From positions 62,001 to 126,000 of the forward strand of contig NZ_CABVQK010000005.1 in assembly GCF_902499335.1 (NCBI RefSeq): a stretch of DNA of 64,000 nt, in the 5' to 3' direction. Shown here one piece after another: positions 1 through 8,819 of the stretch. The notes under the pieces were generated by a model that saw only the letters and a list, made by a program, of their open reading frames with translations, did no database searches and was not told the origin of the DNA. Within the stretch, counting starts at the first letter, position 1. The number at the start of each line of letters is the position of its first letter. The position numbers were made by a program, and so were the translations under genes. This DNA comes from Burkholderia lata. GTDB lineage: Bacteria; Pseudomonadota; Gammaproteobacteria; Burkholderiales; Burkholderiaceae.

Positions 1-51
1 GCGGGCAATGGAGTCGAGCAGGCCGTTGAGCGTTTCTTGATCGCGAATCAT
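1..51 (-). CDS. Acyl-CoA dehydrogenase, N-terminal 17 codons only (runs off left edge)
   Basis: An ATG on the minus strand opens a frame whose first residues, MIRDQETLNGLLDSIAR, look like the start of many bacterial acyl-CoA dehydrogenases (a helix beginning MIRDPETL..LLDSI.RFV). The rest lies outside the window, so catalytic residues cannot be checked. It is divergent from the hydratase/SDR/thiolase/CoA-ligase operon across about 240 bases, which fits an enzyme supplying the first, FAD-dependent desaturation step for that operon. The identification rests on 17 residues plus context. Confidence 0.55.
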   Translation of the reverse strand, partial: MIRDQETLNGLLDSIAR

Positions 52-125
52 GTCGGTACGCCTGAAAAAAGGTGAAGAAAACGTCGAAATGCTGCGCCGA
101 GCGCCGGCACGAAACAATTGCGCCG

Positions 126-140
126 CCGGAAACGTTCCGG
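126..140. promoter_or_regulatory. Perfect palindrome in the divergent promoter region
   Basis: CCGGAAACGTTCCGG has 6-bp arms (CCGGAA/TTCCGG) around a 3-bp centre. It lies between the divergent acyl-CoA dehydrogenase start (51) and the MaoC gene (294). A symmetric site here is a good candidate operator for both transcription units. The cognate regulator is unknown; the nearest candidate is the LysR gene at 7017. Nothing else was recognised in 52-293. Confidence 0.4.
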
Positions 141-293
141 GAAATGAAATCGCGTCGTCAAGGCGGGGATTGGGGCCGGCGACCCTGAGCGCCGGGCATC
201 TGCCAAGGTACGGAACAAACTTCGCCGATGCGTTGACCGGTGATCGGCACGGTTCCATCGTAGGGACTCGAATCAACCGCCACGCCATTCACC

Positions 294-1169
294 ATGCCGC
301 TCCAGCCCGATCACCTGCTGTCCCGCCGCTTTCCGCCCATCGAGCATGCGTACTCGCTGCACGATACCCAGCTCTACGCACTCGGCCTCGGGCTCGGCGC
401 CGATCCGCTCGACGCCGGGCAATTGCGCTACGTGTACGAAGGCAAGGAAGGCGAATCGCTGCGCGCGCTGCCGACGATGGCGAACGTGCTCGCGTACCCG
501 GGCTTCTGGGCACGCGAACCGGACACCGGCATCACCTGGCAAAAGCTGCTGCACGCCGAACAGGAAATCCGGATTCACGCGCCGCTGCCGGCGAGCGGCC
601 GCGTCACGGGCACGACGCGCATCTCCGGCCTGTGGGACAAGGGCGAAAACAAGGGCGCGTTCCTGCAGCAGACGCGCGACATCACGGATGCCGATACCGG
701 CCGCCTGCTCGCGACCGTGGTGCAACTGAGCCTGTTGCGCGGCGACGGCGGTTTCGGCGAAGGCGGCAGCACCGACGCACTGCCGACGCCGCACACGATG
801 CCCGACGGCGCGCCCGACCACGTGTGCGAACTGGCCACGCCCGCGCAGCTGGCGCTGATCTATCGCCTGAGCGGCGACCTGAATCCGTTGCACGCCGATC
901 CCTCGGTAGCGTCCGCGGCCGGCTTTCCGCGCCCGATCCTGCACGGCATGGCGCTGATGGGCGTGGCCGCGCATGCGGTGCTGCGCACGGTGCTCGATTA
1001 CGACAACACGCGCTTCGCGGGCATGCGCGTGCGCTTCACCGCGCCGGCGTGGCCCGGCGACACGCTGCGCACCGAGATGTGGGTGCGCGGTGAAACGGTT
1101 TCGCTGCGCGTCACGGCCGTGGAGCGCAACGTAGTGGTATTGACCAACGCGCGGGTCGACCTGCGCTGA
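294..1169 (+). CDS. MaoC-like (R)-specific enoyl-CoA hydratase / acyl dehydratase
   Basis: The 291-residue protein has two hot-dog halves, as in hydratase-2 enzymes. The N-terminal half (about 1-150) is the degenerate FAS1-type dehydratase domain. The C-terminal half carries the hydratase-2 signature YRLSGDLNPLHADP at 190-203, with the expected catalytic Asp195 and His200. The family hydrates trans-2-enoyl-CoA to (R)-3-hydroxyacyl-CoA in the cytoplasm. It is the first gene of a same-strand run with an SDR 24 bases downstream, then thiolase and CoA synthetase, as expected for a beta-oxidation-like route. A dehydratase acting on a branched or hydroxylated CoA ester is an alternative. The ATG at 294 puts the hot-dog domain at the normal distance from the start. 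Confidence 0.8.
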   Translation: MPLQPDHLLSRRFPPIEHAYSLHDTQLYALGLGLGADPLDAGQLRYVYEGKEGESLRALPTMANVLAYPGFWAREPDTGITWQKLLHAEQEIRIHAPLPASGRVTGTTRISGLWDKGENKGAFLQQTRDITDADTGRLLATVVQLSLLRGDGGFGEGGSTDALPTPHTMPDGAPDHVCELATPAQLALIYRLSGDLNPLHADPSVASAAGFPRPILHGMALMGVAAHAVLRTVLDYDNTRFAGMRVRFTAPAWPGDTLRTEMWVRGETVSLRVTAVERNVVVLTNARVDLR

Positions 1170-1193
1170 ATCGCAATTCTTCAGGAGACACAC

Positions 1194-1943
1194 ATGGATC
1201 TGGGTTTGACCGGCAAAGTCGCCATCGTCACCGGCTCGGCACGTGGCCTGGGCGCCGCCACGGCGCGCCGGCTCGCGCAGGAAGGCGCGAGCGTCGTCAT
1301 CACCGACATCAACGCCGAGCTGGCGCAGGCCACCGCGAAGGCACTGCGGGACGAAGGGCTGGCCGCGCACTGCATCGTGGGCGACATCACCCGCGAAGCC
1401 GACGTGCAGCGCCTCGTCGATGAAACCGTCGCGCATTTCGGCGGCGTGCACATCCTGGTGAACAACGCCGGCGCGCCGCGCGACAAGTACCTGGTGAAGA
1501 TGAGCGCGGACGACTGGGATTTCGTGATGAACGTGATGCTCAAGGGCGCGTTCCTGGCCGCGCGGGCCGTCATGCCGCACTTCATCGAGCAGGGCTGGGG
1601 CCGGCTGATCAACATCAGTTCGCGCGCGCACCTGGGCAACCCGACGCAGGCCAACTACTCCGCCGCGAAGGCCGGCCTGATCGGCATGGCCAAGGCGCTG
1701 TCGATGGAAGAAGGCCGCTACGGCATCACCGCGAACTGCGTGGCGCCCGGCTTCATGGAAACGGAAATGGTGCAGGCGCTGCCGACCTACGAAACGATCA
1801 AGGAGCGCGCGGTGGCGGCCCAGCCGATCAAGCGCGTCGGCCGCCCGGACGACATCGCCGACGCGGTGGCGTTCCTCGCCAGCGAGCGCGCCGGCTTCAT
1901 CAGCGGCGAAGTGCTGCACGTCACCGGCGGACGCTACGGCTGA
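1194..1943 (+). CDS. SDR-family NAD(P)-dependent dehydrogenase (FabG-like)
   Basis: This is a classical 249-residue short-chain dehydrogenase. It has the cofactor motif TGSARGLG (13-20), NNAG (90-93), a serine pair at 142-143, and the catalytic Tyr155/Lys159 in YSAAK. A clear Shine-Dalgarno, AGGAGA, precedes the ATG. FabG-like SDRs next to hydratase-2 and thiolase genes usually oxidise (R)-3-hydroxyacyl-CoA to 3-ketoacyl-CoA, which is the step needed between its neighbours. Cofactor preference cannot be read with confidence, although Asp38 after beta-2 (ITDIN) favours NAD over NADP. Substrate identity is inferred from context only. Confidence 0.85.
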   Translation: MDLGLTGKVAIVTGSARGLGAATARRLAQEGASVVITDINAELAQATAKALRDEGLAAHCIVGDITREADVQRLVDETVAHFGGVHILVNNAGAPRDKYLVKMSADDWDFVMNVMLKGAFLAARAVMPHFIEQGWGRLINISSRAHLGNPTQANYSAAKAGLIGMAKALSMEEGRYGITANCVAPGFMETEMVQALPTYETIKERAVAAQPIKRVGRPDDIADAVAFLASERAGFISGEVLHVTGGRYG

Positions 1944-2035
1944 TCGCACGACGGCGGACCACGAACAATGGCGGCCAGCGCGTGACAGACGCGCGCTGGA
2001 GGCGGAACATTCATGACATTCAAGAGGCAATCCAG

Positions 2036-3241
2036 ATGAAACGAGCAGCCATCGTCGCCCCGCTGCGCACCCCCGTCGGTGCATTCGGCGGCGCGTTGAA
2101 GGGTATTCCCGTCGAGGAACTCGGCGCCACCGTCGCGCGTGCGGTCGTGGAGCGCACCGGGCTGGACCCCGCGCGCATCGACGACGTCGTGTTCGCGCAA
2201 AGCTACGCGAGCGGCGAGACGCCGTGCACCGGGCGCTGGGTCGCGCTGCAGGCCGGCTTCCCGATCGAAGTAGCCGGCATGCAGCTCGACCGCCGCTGCG
2301 GCGGCGGCGTGCAGGCGCTGGCCACCGCGGCGATGATGGTGCAGACCGGCGCGGCCGACGTGGTGATGGCCGGCGGCGTCGAAAGCATGAGCAACGTCGA
2401 GTTCTATACGACCGACATGCGCTGGGGCAAGCGCGCGGGCTCGGTCACGATGCATGACCGGCTCGATCGCGGCCGCGAGCGCTCGCAGCCGGAAAGCCGC
2501 TTCGGCCGCATCAGCGGCATGATCGAGACGGCCGAGACGCTGGCACGCGAATACGACATCACGCGCGAAGCGTCCGACCGCTTCGCCGCGCGCAGCCACC
2601 AGCGCGCCGCCGCCGCGCAGCAGGCCGGGCATTTCGACGCGGAGATCGTCCCTGTCGCCGTGCCGCAGCGCAAGGGCGATGCGCTGATCGTCAGGCAGGA
2701 TGAAGGCGTGCGCGGCGAAACCACGCTGGAAAGCCTCGCGAAGCTGCGCACGATCATGAAGGACGGTGTCGTCACGGCCGGCAACGCGTGCCAGCAGAAC
2801 GATGCCGCGGCCGCATGCCTGATCGTCGCCGAGGACAAGCTCGACGAGCTGGGCCTCACGCCGATCGGCTGGCTGGTCGGCTGGGCAGCCGCCGGTTGCG
2901 ACCCGGCGCGCATGGGCATCGGCCCCGTGCCGGCCGTGCAGAAGGTGCTGGCGCGCACCGGCCTCACGTTCGACCAGATGGACCTGATCGAGCTGAACGA
3001 AGCATTCGCATGCCAGGCGCTGGCCTGCGTGAAGGGCTGGGGCAGCTCGATGGCGGAGCTGGAAGACAAGCTCAACGTGAACGGCTCGGGCATTTCGCTG
3101 GGCCACCCGGTGGGTGCGACGGGCGGGCGCATCATGACCACGCTGCTGCATGAAATGCAGCGCCGCCAGGCCCGCTACGGCCTGGAAACGATGTGCATCG
3201 GCGGCGGCCAGGGCATCGCGATGATCGTCGAACGCGCATAA
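2036..3241 (+). CDS. Thiolase (acetyl-CoA acyltransferase)
   Basis: The 401-residue protein begins MKRAAIVAPLRTPVGAFGG, typical of thiolases, so I use the ATG at 2036 rather than an earlier in-frame codon. The catalytic triad is visible: nucleophilic Cys88 in RRCGGG, His357 in GHPVGATG and Cys387 in CIGGGQG; NEAF lies near 327. It would cleave 3-ketoacyl-CoA with CoA to give acetyl- or propionyl-CoA plus a shortened acyl-CoA. The local RRCGGGVQ sequence around Cys88 differs from the common NxxCxSG and is shared with some specialised thiolases. It follows the SDR by 92 bases and precedes the CoA synthetase by 15, consistent with one operon. Confidence 0.88.
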   Translation: MKRAAIVAPLRTPVGAFGGALKGIPVEELGATVARAVVERTGLDPARIDDVVFAQSYASGETPCTGRWVALQAGFPIEVAGMQLDRRCGGGVQALATAAMMVQTGAADVVMAGGVESMSNVEFYTTDMRWGKRAGSVTMHDRLDRGRERSQPESRFGRISGMIETAETLAREYDITREASDRFAARSHQRAAAAQQAGHFDAEIVPVAVPQRKGDALIVRQDEGVRGETTLESLAKLRTIMKDGVVTAGNACQQNDAAAACLIVAEDKLDELGLTPIGWLVGWAAAGCDPARMGIGPVPAVQKVLARTGLTFDQMDLIELNEAFACQALACVKGWGSSMAELEDKLNVNGSGISLGHPVGATGGRIMTTLLHEMQRRQARYGLETMCIGGGQGIAMIVERA

Positions 3242-3256
3242 GGCAGGAGACCAACC

Positions 3257-5209
3257 ATGAGCAACCCTGAATCCGGCCAGACCTGGCAACCGGGCCAGCG
3301 CGAGCTGCAGAACGCCGGCATCGTGAAGCTGATGCGCGCGCTGGAGGTGCCGTCGTATGACGAACTGATGCGCGTGTCGATCGCCGAGCCCGAACGCTAC
3401 TGGCAAACCGTGATGCGCGAATGCGCGATCGCGTGGGACGTGCCGCCGACCGGCTACGTCGACCTGTCGCGCGGCCCGCAGTTTCCGAGCTGGTTCCCCG
3501 GCGGCAGGCTCAACTGGGTCAACACGATCTACGCGTGGGCACGGCAGCCCGCCACGGCGCAGCAAAAGGCCGTGGTGGCCGAACGCGAGGACGGTGGCGT
3601 CAGCACGCTGACCTTCGCGGAACTGGAACAGCGCGTGCAGGATTTCGCCGCGGGGCTCGTGCGCCACGGCGTCAAGCAGGGCGACCGCGTCGGCCTGCTG
3701 ATGGAAAACGGCGTCGAAGCCACGATCTCGCTGCTGGCGATCGTGCATCTCGGCGCGCTGGTCGTGCCGCTGTTCAGCGGCTTCGGCGTCGACGCGATCG
3801 TCGCCCGCCTCTCCGCCGCCGAAGCGCGCATCGTGATCGCATCCACCGGCTTCTCGCGCCGCACCAAGCGCGTGGACGTGCAAGGCGCGCTGCGCGACGC
3901 ATGGCGCCAGTTGCCGCTGCTCGAACACGTGATCTGGAAGCGCGGCGAAGGCGACACCGCGCAGGACGCACGCGACCTCGACTGGCAAGAGACCGCGGCC
4001 GCCGCACCGGAACAACGCAGCGCCGCCGTGTCGGTCACGCCCGACACGCCGTTCATGGTGATCTACACGTCGGGCACCACGGGCAAGCCCAAGGGCGTCG
4101 TGCATACGCACGGCAGCTTCCCGATCAAGATCGCGCACGATTCGCTGATCCACTTCGACGTGCAGCCCGGCGACGTCTATTGCTGGCCCGCCGACATGGG
4201 CTGGATCGCCGGCACGCTGGTGCTCGGCTGCGCGCTGCTGCGCGGCGCGACGCTGGTGTGCTACGACGGCGCGCCCGACTACCCCGACTGGTCGCGCATG
4301 TCGCGCGTGGTCGAGCGTCATCGCGTCACGCACTTCGGCTCGGCACCGACGCTGATCCGAGGGATGGCGAGCCACGAGGCACTGGCGCTCGCGGGCGACC
4401 GCTCCACCGTGCGGCTGCTGATCACGGCCGGCGAAGGCATCGCGCCCGAACATTTCAACTGGTTCCTGCAGCGCTTCGGCGACGGCACCGCGCCCGTCAT
4501 CAACTACACGGGCGGCACCGAGGCATCGGGCGCGCTGCTCGCGAGCGTGCCGATCCGGCCGATTCCACCGAGCGGCTTCAACACCGTGTCGCCGGGCGTG
4601 GCGGCCGACGTCGTCAACGCGGACGGCCAGAGCGTGACCGGCGAAGTCGGCGAGCTGGCGATCCGCGCGCCGTTCGTCGGCATGACGCACTCGTTCTGGC
4701 GCGACGACGAGCGCTACCTGGAAACCTACTGGCAGACCATTCCAGGAATCTGGGTGCATGGCGACCTGGCACTGCGCACGCCCGACGGCAACTACTTCAT
4801 GATGGGCCGCTCCGACGACACGCTGAAGGTCGCCGGCAAGCGGCTCGGGCCGGCCGAGGTCGAGGAAGTCGTGCTGGAGCTGCATGACGTGGCCGAAGCG
4901 GCCGCGATCGGCGTAGCCGATGCCGACAAGGGCCAGAAACTGGTGGTCTTCATCGTGCCCAAGCCCGGCACGGCCGTCACGGCCGCCGAACTGGAAGCCG
5001 TCGTGTCCGGTCACGTCGACAAGCGGCTGGGCCGCCCGTTCCGGCCCGGCCACGTGCACGTGGTCGCGCAACTGCCGAAGACGCGCAGCTCCAAGATCAT
5101 GCGCCGCGTGATCCGCAGCGTGTACTGCGGGCAGCCGCCGGGCGACCTGTCGTCGCTGGACAATCCCGCCGCGCTCGACGAAGTGCGCGCGGCCTCGACC
5201 GTCTGCTGA
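3257..5209 (+). CDS. AMP-forming acyl-CoA synthetase (acetyl-CoA-synthetase-like)
   Basis: This 650-residue member of the ANL adenylating superfamily has the P-loop-like YTSGTTGKPKG motif near residue 270, a YTGGTE A5-type motif, a GD-L hinge region and a C-terminal catalytic Lys context (KTRSSKIMRR near 620). The extended N-terminal region with YWQTV and FPSWFPGG resembles acetyl/propionyl-CoA synthetases more than long-chain ligases. It activates a carboxylic acid to its CoA thioester with ATP, which would feed the surrounding beta-oxidation enzymes. An AGGAGA ribosome binding site lies just upstream. The chain length of the acid is not determinable here. Confidence 0.85.
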   Translation: MSNPESGQTWQPGQRELQNAGIVKLMRALEVPSYDELMRVSIAEPERYWQTVMRECAIAWDVPPTGYVDLSRGPQFPSWFPGGRLNWVNTIYAWARQPATAQQKAVVAEREDGGVSTLTFAELEQRVQDFAAGLVRHGVKQGDRVGLLMENGVEATISLLAIVHLGALVVPLFSGFGVDAIVARLSAAEARIVIASTGFSRRTKRVDVQGALRDAWRQLPLLEHVIWKRGEGDTAQDARDLDWQETAAAAPEQRSAAVSVTPDTPFMVIYTSGTTGKPKGVVHTHGSFPIKIAHDSLIHFDVQPGDVYCWPADMGWIAGTLVLGCALLRGATLVCYDGAPDYPDWSRMSRVVERHRVTHFGSAPTLIRGMASHEALALAGDRSTVRLLITAGEGIAPEHFNWFLQRFGDGTAPVINYTGGTEASGALLASVPIRPIPPSGFNTVSPGVAADVVNADGQSVTGEVGELAIRAPFVGMTHSFWRDDERYLETYWQTIPGIWVHGDLALRTPDGNYFMMGRSDDTLKVAGKRLGPAEVEEVVLELHDVAEAAAIGVADADKGQKLVVFIVPKPGTAVTAAELEAVVSGHVDKRLGRPFRPGHVHVVAQLPKTRSSKIMRRVIRSVYCGQPPGDLSSLDNPAALDEVRAASTVC

Positions 5210-5357
5210 TCCGCGCGACGTCCGGCTCCGGGCCGCGCCCGGGCCGCCCCGCACCGGGTCGAGCCATGCGATGCGTGCACTCGCATGAAGCGCAACCGGC
5301 CTGGCCGCCTGGCCGATCCCCGATCGTTCAGGCGGCCGACTTAACCGCAAACGAAAC

Positions 5358-6539
5358 ATGAAAGTACTCGAAGGCATCAAGGTCCTCGATTTCGGCCGCT
5401 TCATCGCCGGGCCGTTCTGCTCGGCGCTGCTCGCCGACTACGGCGCCGACGTCATCCGCATCGACCGCGTCGGCGGCGGCGAGGATCGCTTCATCGTGCC
5501 CGTCACCGAGCACGGCGAAGGCGCGCTGTTCCTGCAGGTCAACCGCAACAAGCGCTCGATGACGCTCGACCTCGACAGCCCGGAGGGGCGCGAGATCGTG
5601 CGCAAGCTCGTCGCGGATGCCGACGTGGTGATCGCCAACATGCCGCCGCGCACGCTCAAGAGCCTCGGCCTCGACTACGAGAGCCTGTGCGCGATCAAGC
5701 CCGACGTGATCCTCGTCGCGTCCAATGCGTTCGGCAACAGCGAGGCGGTGCGCGACCGCGTGGGCTTCGACGGCGTGGGCCAGGCGCTGAGCGGCGCCGT
5801 GCACATCGCGGGCACGCCCGACCGGCCGCAGAAGGCGATGGTGCCGGTGGTCGACTTCGCGACCGCGTTTTCCTGCGCGCTCGGCGTCATGCTGGCGCTC
5901 TACGAACGCCAGCGCAGCGGCATGGGCCAGGAAGTCAGCGCATCGCTGCTGTGCACGGGCCTGAACATGGCCAGCGGCGCGCTGATCGAGGAAGCGCTGC
6001 TCGGCCTCGATCGTCACGCGACGCTGAACCGCGCGTCCGGCTATGCGCCGTCCGACATCTTCAAGGCCGCCGACGGCTGGTTCATCACGCAGGTCATCGG
6101 CCGCCCGATGTTCAAGCGCTGGACGCAGCTCGTGGGCCGGCCGGAACTGCTCGACGATCCGCGCTTCGCCGACGATACGCTGCGCGGCGAGCACGGCGAA
6201 TTCCTGAGCGACATCATGAGCGCATGGTGCGCGGACAAGACGCTGGCCGGCGCGCTGGCCGATCTCGAAAAGGCGCGCATCCCGGCCAGCCCGGTCAACT
6301 CGCCGCGTCAGGCGCTGGAAGACGAAACCGTCAAGGCCGCCGACGTGATCCGGTGGATGGACTACCCCGGCGCGCCGAAGCAGGTGCCGATCTTCGCGAC
6401 GCCGGTGACGCTGTCGCGCACGCCGCCGGAAATCCATACGCGGCCGCCGCTGACCGGTGAGCATACGGATGAAATCCTGGCGGGGATCGGCCTCGATGCG
6501 GGGACGGTTGCGGATCTGAGGGCGCGGAAGATCGTTTGA
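5358..6539 (+). CDS. CaiB/BaiF family CoA-transferase
   Basis: The 393-residue class III CoA-transferase begins LEGIKVLDFGRFIAGPFCS, the usual family start. DFATAFSC near residue 170 contains the Asp expected to form the acyl-anhydride intermediate. The family moves CoA between carboxylic acids, such as from succinyl-CoA or a pathway product. It follows the CoA synthetase by 148 bases on the same strand, so it may share the transcript or have its own promoter. Together the two genes give the pathway both ATP-dependent and ATP-saving ways of making the thioester. Alternatively it could act as an acyl-CoA racemase of the same fold; the synthetic neighbours favour transferase. Confidence 0.85.
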   Translation: MKVLEGIKVLDFGRFIAGPFCSALLADYGADVIRIDRVGGGEDRFIVPVTEHGEGALFLQVNRNKRSMTLDLDSPEGREIVRKLVADADVVIANMPPRTLKSLGLDYESLCAIKPDVILVASNAFGNSEAVRDRVGFDGVGQALSGAVHIAGTPDRPQKAMVPVVDFATAFSCALGVMLALYERQRSGMGQEVSASLLCTGLNMASGALIEEALLGLDRHATLNRASGYAPSDIFKAADGWFITQVIGRPMFKRWTQLVGRPELLDDPRFADDTLRGEHGEFLSDIMSAWCADKTLAGALADLEKARIPASPVNSPRQALEDETVKAADVIRWMDYPGAPKQVPIFATPVTLSRTPPEIHTRPPLTGEHTDEILAGIGLDAGTVADLRARKIV

Positions 6540-7016
6540 GCCGAGCGGCACGCGGCGTCTTCGTCCTCGTCCTCGTCCTCGTCCTCGTCTTTGGCGCTGG
6601 CGTTGGCGTTGGCGTTGCGTACGAGCCGGACGTTACGCGCCGACTCGCCGCCGGACTGGCTGTGATCAACAGTCCGGCGTGCGGGCCTCCAACGGTTCTC
6701 TGGTTGCACTCTTCAACCGCGCCCTTCCGCCGCTTTCCCTCGCGGCCTTCTCCTGCCGCTTTCTCGCGTTTTCTCCCGCTGCTGCCACCTGCTGCCTCTT
6801 CGCGCCGCTTTCTCCCTCAGCTTTCCCCGCTCCCCGTTCCGTACGTCGCCACGGCACGGCCGCACGTACCGGCCTCTCGCGGTCGCCAAGTCGATCCCGA
6901 CCATCCCGCTCTATCGTCACCGGCCGCCGCCGTCGCACGTCCGGCGCCCGATCAATATGGACACCCGACAAGTACAATCCGCACTACCGTCGTAAGACAA
7001 ACTTGACAATCGAACC
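6540..7016. other. Intergenic region, low-complexity, no gene seen
   Basis: These 477 bases separate the CaiB gene from the LysR gene. They begin with a compound hexanucleotide microsatellite (6557-6616) and continue with a C/T-rich tract (about 6720-6830) in which CCGCTTTC recurs three times. Open frames through here have repetitive, biased composition and no recognisable domain. The LysR promoter is probably in the last 100 bases, where GC falls (AAACTTGACAATCG just before the ATG). Confidence 0.5.
6557..6616. repeat. Compound hexanucleotide tandem repeat
   Basis: Six consecutive units of GTCNTY type (GTCTTC, four GTCCTC, GTCTTT; 6557-6592) are followed at once by four GGCGYT units (GGCGCT, three GGCGTT; 6593-6616). 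The array starts 17 bases after the CaiB stop codon. Such arrays expand and contract by slipped-strand mispairing. Here it sits outside any supported gene, so it would affect transcript ends rather than a protein. Confidence 0.8.
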
Positions 7017-8000
7017 ATGGACCCGTCCCAGCTCCCTTCCCTCGCATGGTTCGTGCATATCGCCCACCATCTCAGCTTCACCCGGGCCGCGGCCGAGATG
7101 GGCGTGTCGCGTGCGGCGCTGTCGCAGAACCTGAAGGCGCTCGAACAGCAGTTGAACGTGAAGCTGCTGTACCGGACGACGCGCGACATGTCGCTCACCG
7201 AGGACGGGCAACGGCTGTACGACACGCTGCGGCCGGCGTTCGGTTCGATCGAGCAGGCGATCAGCAGCCTCCACGAAGGCCGGAACGCGCCGTCGGGGCT
7301 GTTGCGCGTCAATACGTCCCGGATCGCCGCGCGACACCTGCTCGAGCCGCACCTCGGCGAATTCATGACGCGCTACCCGCTTCTGCGGGTGGAGCTCGTG
7401 ATGAACGACGGGCTGTCGAACATCATCGCCGACGGCTGCGATGCGGGTATTCGTCTCGGCGAAAGCCTGGCGGAACACATGGTCGCCGTGCCGATCACGC
7501 CGATGCTCGAAATGGCGGTGGCCGGCTCGCCCGACTACTTCGCGCGGCACGGCAAGCCGGCCTCGCCCGCCGACCTGATCGCGCACAACTGCCTGTGCTA
7601 TCGCCAGACAACGAGCGGTGCCATCTATCGATGGGAGTTCACGTCGTCCGACATCGAGGGCCATGCATTCGAGGTCGAGCCGAAGGGCAGCGTGGTGACG
7701 AACGACGACGACGGGATGATTCGTGTCGCGCTGCAGGGCGTCGGCCTGATCCAGCACCAGGACATCGCGCTGCGCGAGCATCTGGTCGCCGGCACGCTGG
7801 TGCGCGTGCTCGACGCGTGGTGCAAGCCGTTTCCCGGCTACTACCTGTACACGCCGTCGCGTGAGCAGATGCCCGCGAAAGTGCGCGCGCTGATGGATTT
7901 CCTCGTCGAGAAACGCGAACACCTTGCCGCCGATAGGGCCATGCGTGCACCTCGTCCCGCCGCGCCGAAGCGCCGCAAGGCGCCGACGCGGCGCGCGTGA
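7017..8000 (+). CDS. LysR-family transcriptional regulator
   Basis: The 327-residue protein has an N-terminal winged HTH (about residues 5-64: LSFTRAAAEMGVSRAALSQ then LEQQLNVKLLYRTTRDMSLT) and a substrate-binding co-inducer domain (about 93-300). The C-terminus is basic and Arg/Lys/Pro-rich. The HTH wording (RAALSQ..K.LE, LYRTTR) matches the CrgA/DsdC-like group common in Burkholderia. Downstream is a decayed enoyl-CoA hydratase on the other strand, upstream the CoA-dependent operon. It may control either flank, and the original target may be the decayed operon. Confidence 0.85.
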   Translation: MDPSQLPSLAWFVHIAHHLSFTRAAAEMGVSRAALSQNLKALEQQLNVKLLYRTTRDMSLTEDGQRLYDTLRPAFGSIEQAISSLHEGRNAPSGLLRVNTSRIAARHLLEPHLGEFMTRYPLLRVELVMNDGLSNIIADGCDAGIRLGESLAEHMVAVPITPMLEMAVAGSPDYFARHGKPASPADLIAHNCLCYRQTTSGAIYRWEFTSSDIEGHAFEVEPKGSVVTNDDDGMIRVALQGVGLIQHQDIALREHLVAGTLVRVLDAWCKPFPGYYLYTPSREQMPAKVRALMDFLVEKREHLAADRAMRAPRPAAPKRRKAPTRRA

Positions 8001-8068
8001 GCGACTGAGAATCGCGACGCAGCTCGCGCCGCCCCGTTCAGCCCGTGTTGCGCTGCGCGAACGCTTGG

Positions 8069-8425
8069 CGCGAGTTCGAAGCCGCCGGCCACCGCATAGC
8101 CGTTGACCGACGCGATCACGATCTGCCGCGCGCCCTCCATCGCGGCAAACGTGTCCTGCATCAGGTCCTGGTGGCGCATGTGCGCGGCAGGATCCGCGAG
8201 CACGCCGCTCGCGAGCCATTTCAGGTCGTTGCCCGCGCAAAACGCGCGGCCCGTACCGCGAATCACGATCACACGGATATCGCGCGCCGGATCGGCGGCC
8301 GTCCGCACGGCATCGTTCAGCGCCGCGAGCGTCGGGCCGTCGAGCGCATTCATCCGCTCGGGGCGATTCAGCGTGACGACGCGCACGCCGGGCTGCGTAT
8401 CGTCGATCAGGAGTGAGTGCGTCAT
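8069..8425 (-). pseudogene. Truncated enoyl-CoA hydratase/isomerase (N-terminal ~119 codons)
   Basis: From the ATG at 8425 the frame encodes a good crotonase N-terminus: MTHSLLIDD, then LNRPERMNALD, the oxyanion-hole segment FCAGNDLKWL, and VNGYAVAGGFELA. Homology stops at about 8069. The frame then continues as low-quality sequence into the 3' end of the LysR gene on the other strand, with no second oxyanion glycine region or C-terminal trimerisation helices. A normal family member has about 260 residues, so more than half is missing. The deletion seems to have joined the gene to the LysR 3' end. A functional short protein is unlikely. Confidence 0.75.
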
Positions 8426-8484
8426 CGGCCGGTACCTTGAAATGCACGGCGCGCGATGCGGGACCACGTTGCTTCGTTGCTCAT
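8422..8484 (-). pseudogene. 20-codon remnant upstream gene, translationally coupled to the hydratase fragment
   Basis: A near-perfect ribosome binding site (AAGGAGACA, 5 bases before ATG 8484) starts MSNEATWSRIARRAFQGTGR, which ends at a TGA overlapping the hydratase ATG (ATGA). A strong start and a coupled stop around only 20 codons suggest the two ends of a once longer operon gene joined by an internal deletion. The original product is not recognisable. It could instead be a genuine leader peptide. Confidence 0.35.
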
Positions 8485-8819
8485 GCTGTCTCCTTGTCGT
8501 ACGGGCCGGGCCGTATCGGTTCGCGGTGTCGTGACACGCCGGCCCCTGCCCGCATTAAAGGCCCGCGCCGCCGATCTTCGCAACGCGGCACCCGCGTCGT
8601 TCCGCAGGTTGAAAGCGAACGCGAGGCGGAATATCGCGGCACGTTCCGAAGTACGAAACAGTGCAGACGAAAACGCTCGACAGGGGCACGCGGTGTGATG
8701 CAATCGAAGCCCAACGTACGGACAGCACCGGCCGCCCGTCTCGCGCGCGGCCGGTGTTCGATCCGCCAGGGCACAGCTCGGCCGGGCAGTCCGTCGAACA
8801 AATTCCGAGGAGACACGCC
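8485..8819. other. Intergenic, divergent promoter region
   Basis: These 335 bases separate the decayed minus-strand operon from the MBL-fold gene. The inverted half-sites CGGAA (8627-8631) and TTCCG (8644-8648) echo the CCGGAA/TTCCGG palindrome at 126-140, here with a 12-base spacer. No coding sequence is supported. Confidence 0.4.

Noticed and set aside
1934..5404. 1156-codon minus-strand frame opposite thiolase and CoA synthetase
   Set aside because: It is a shadow frame with Arg/Gly/His-rich composition and no domain.
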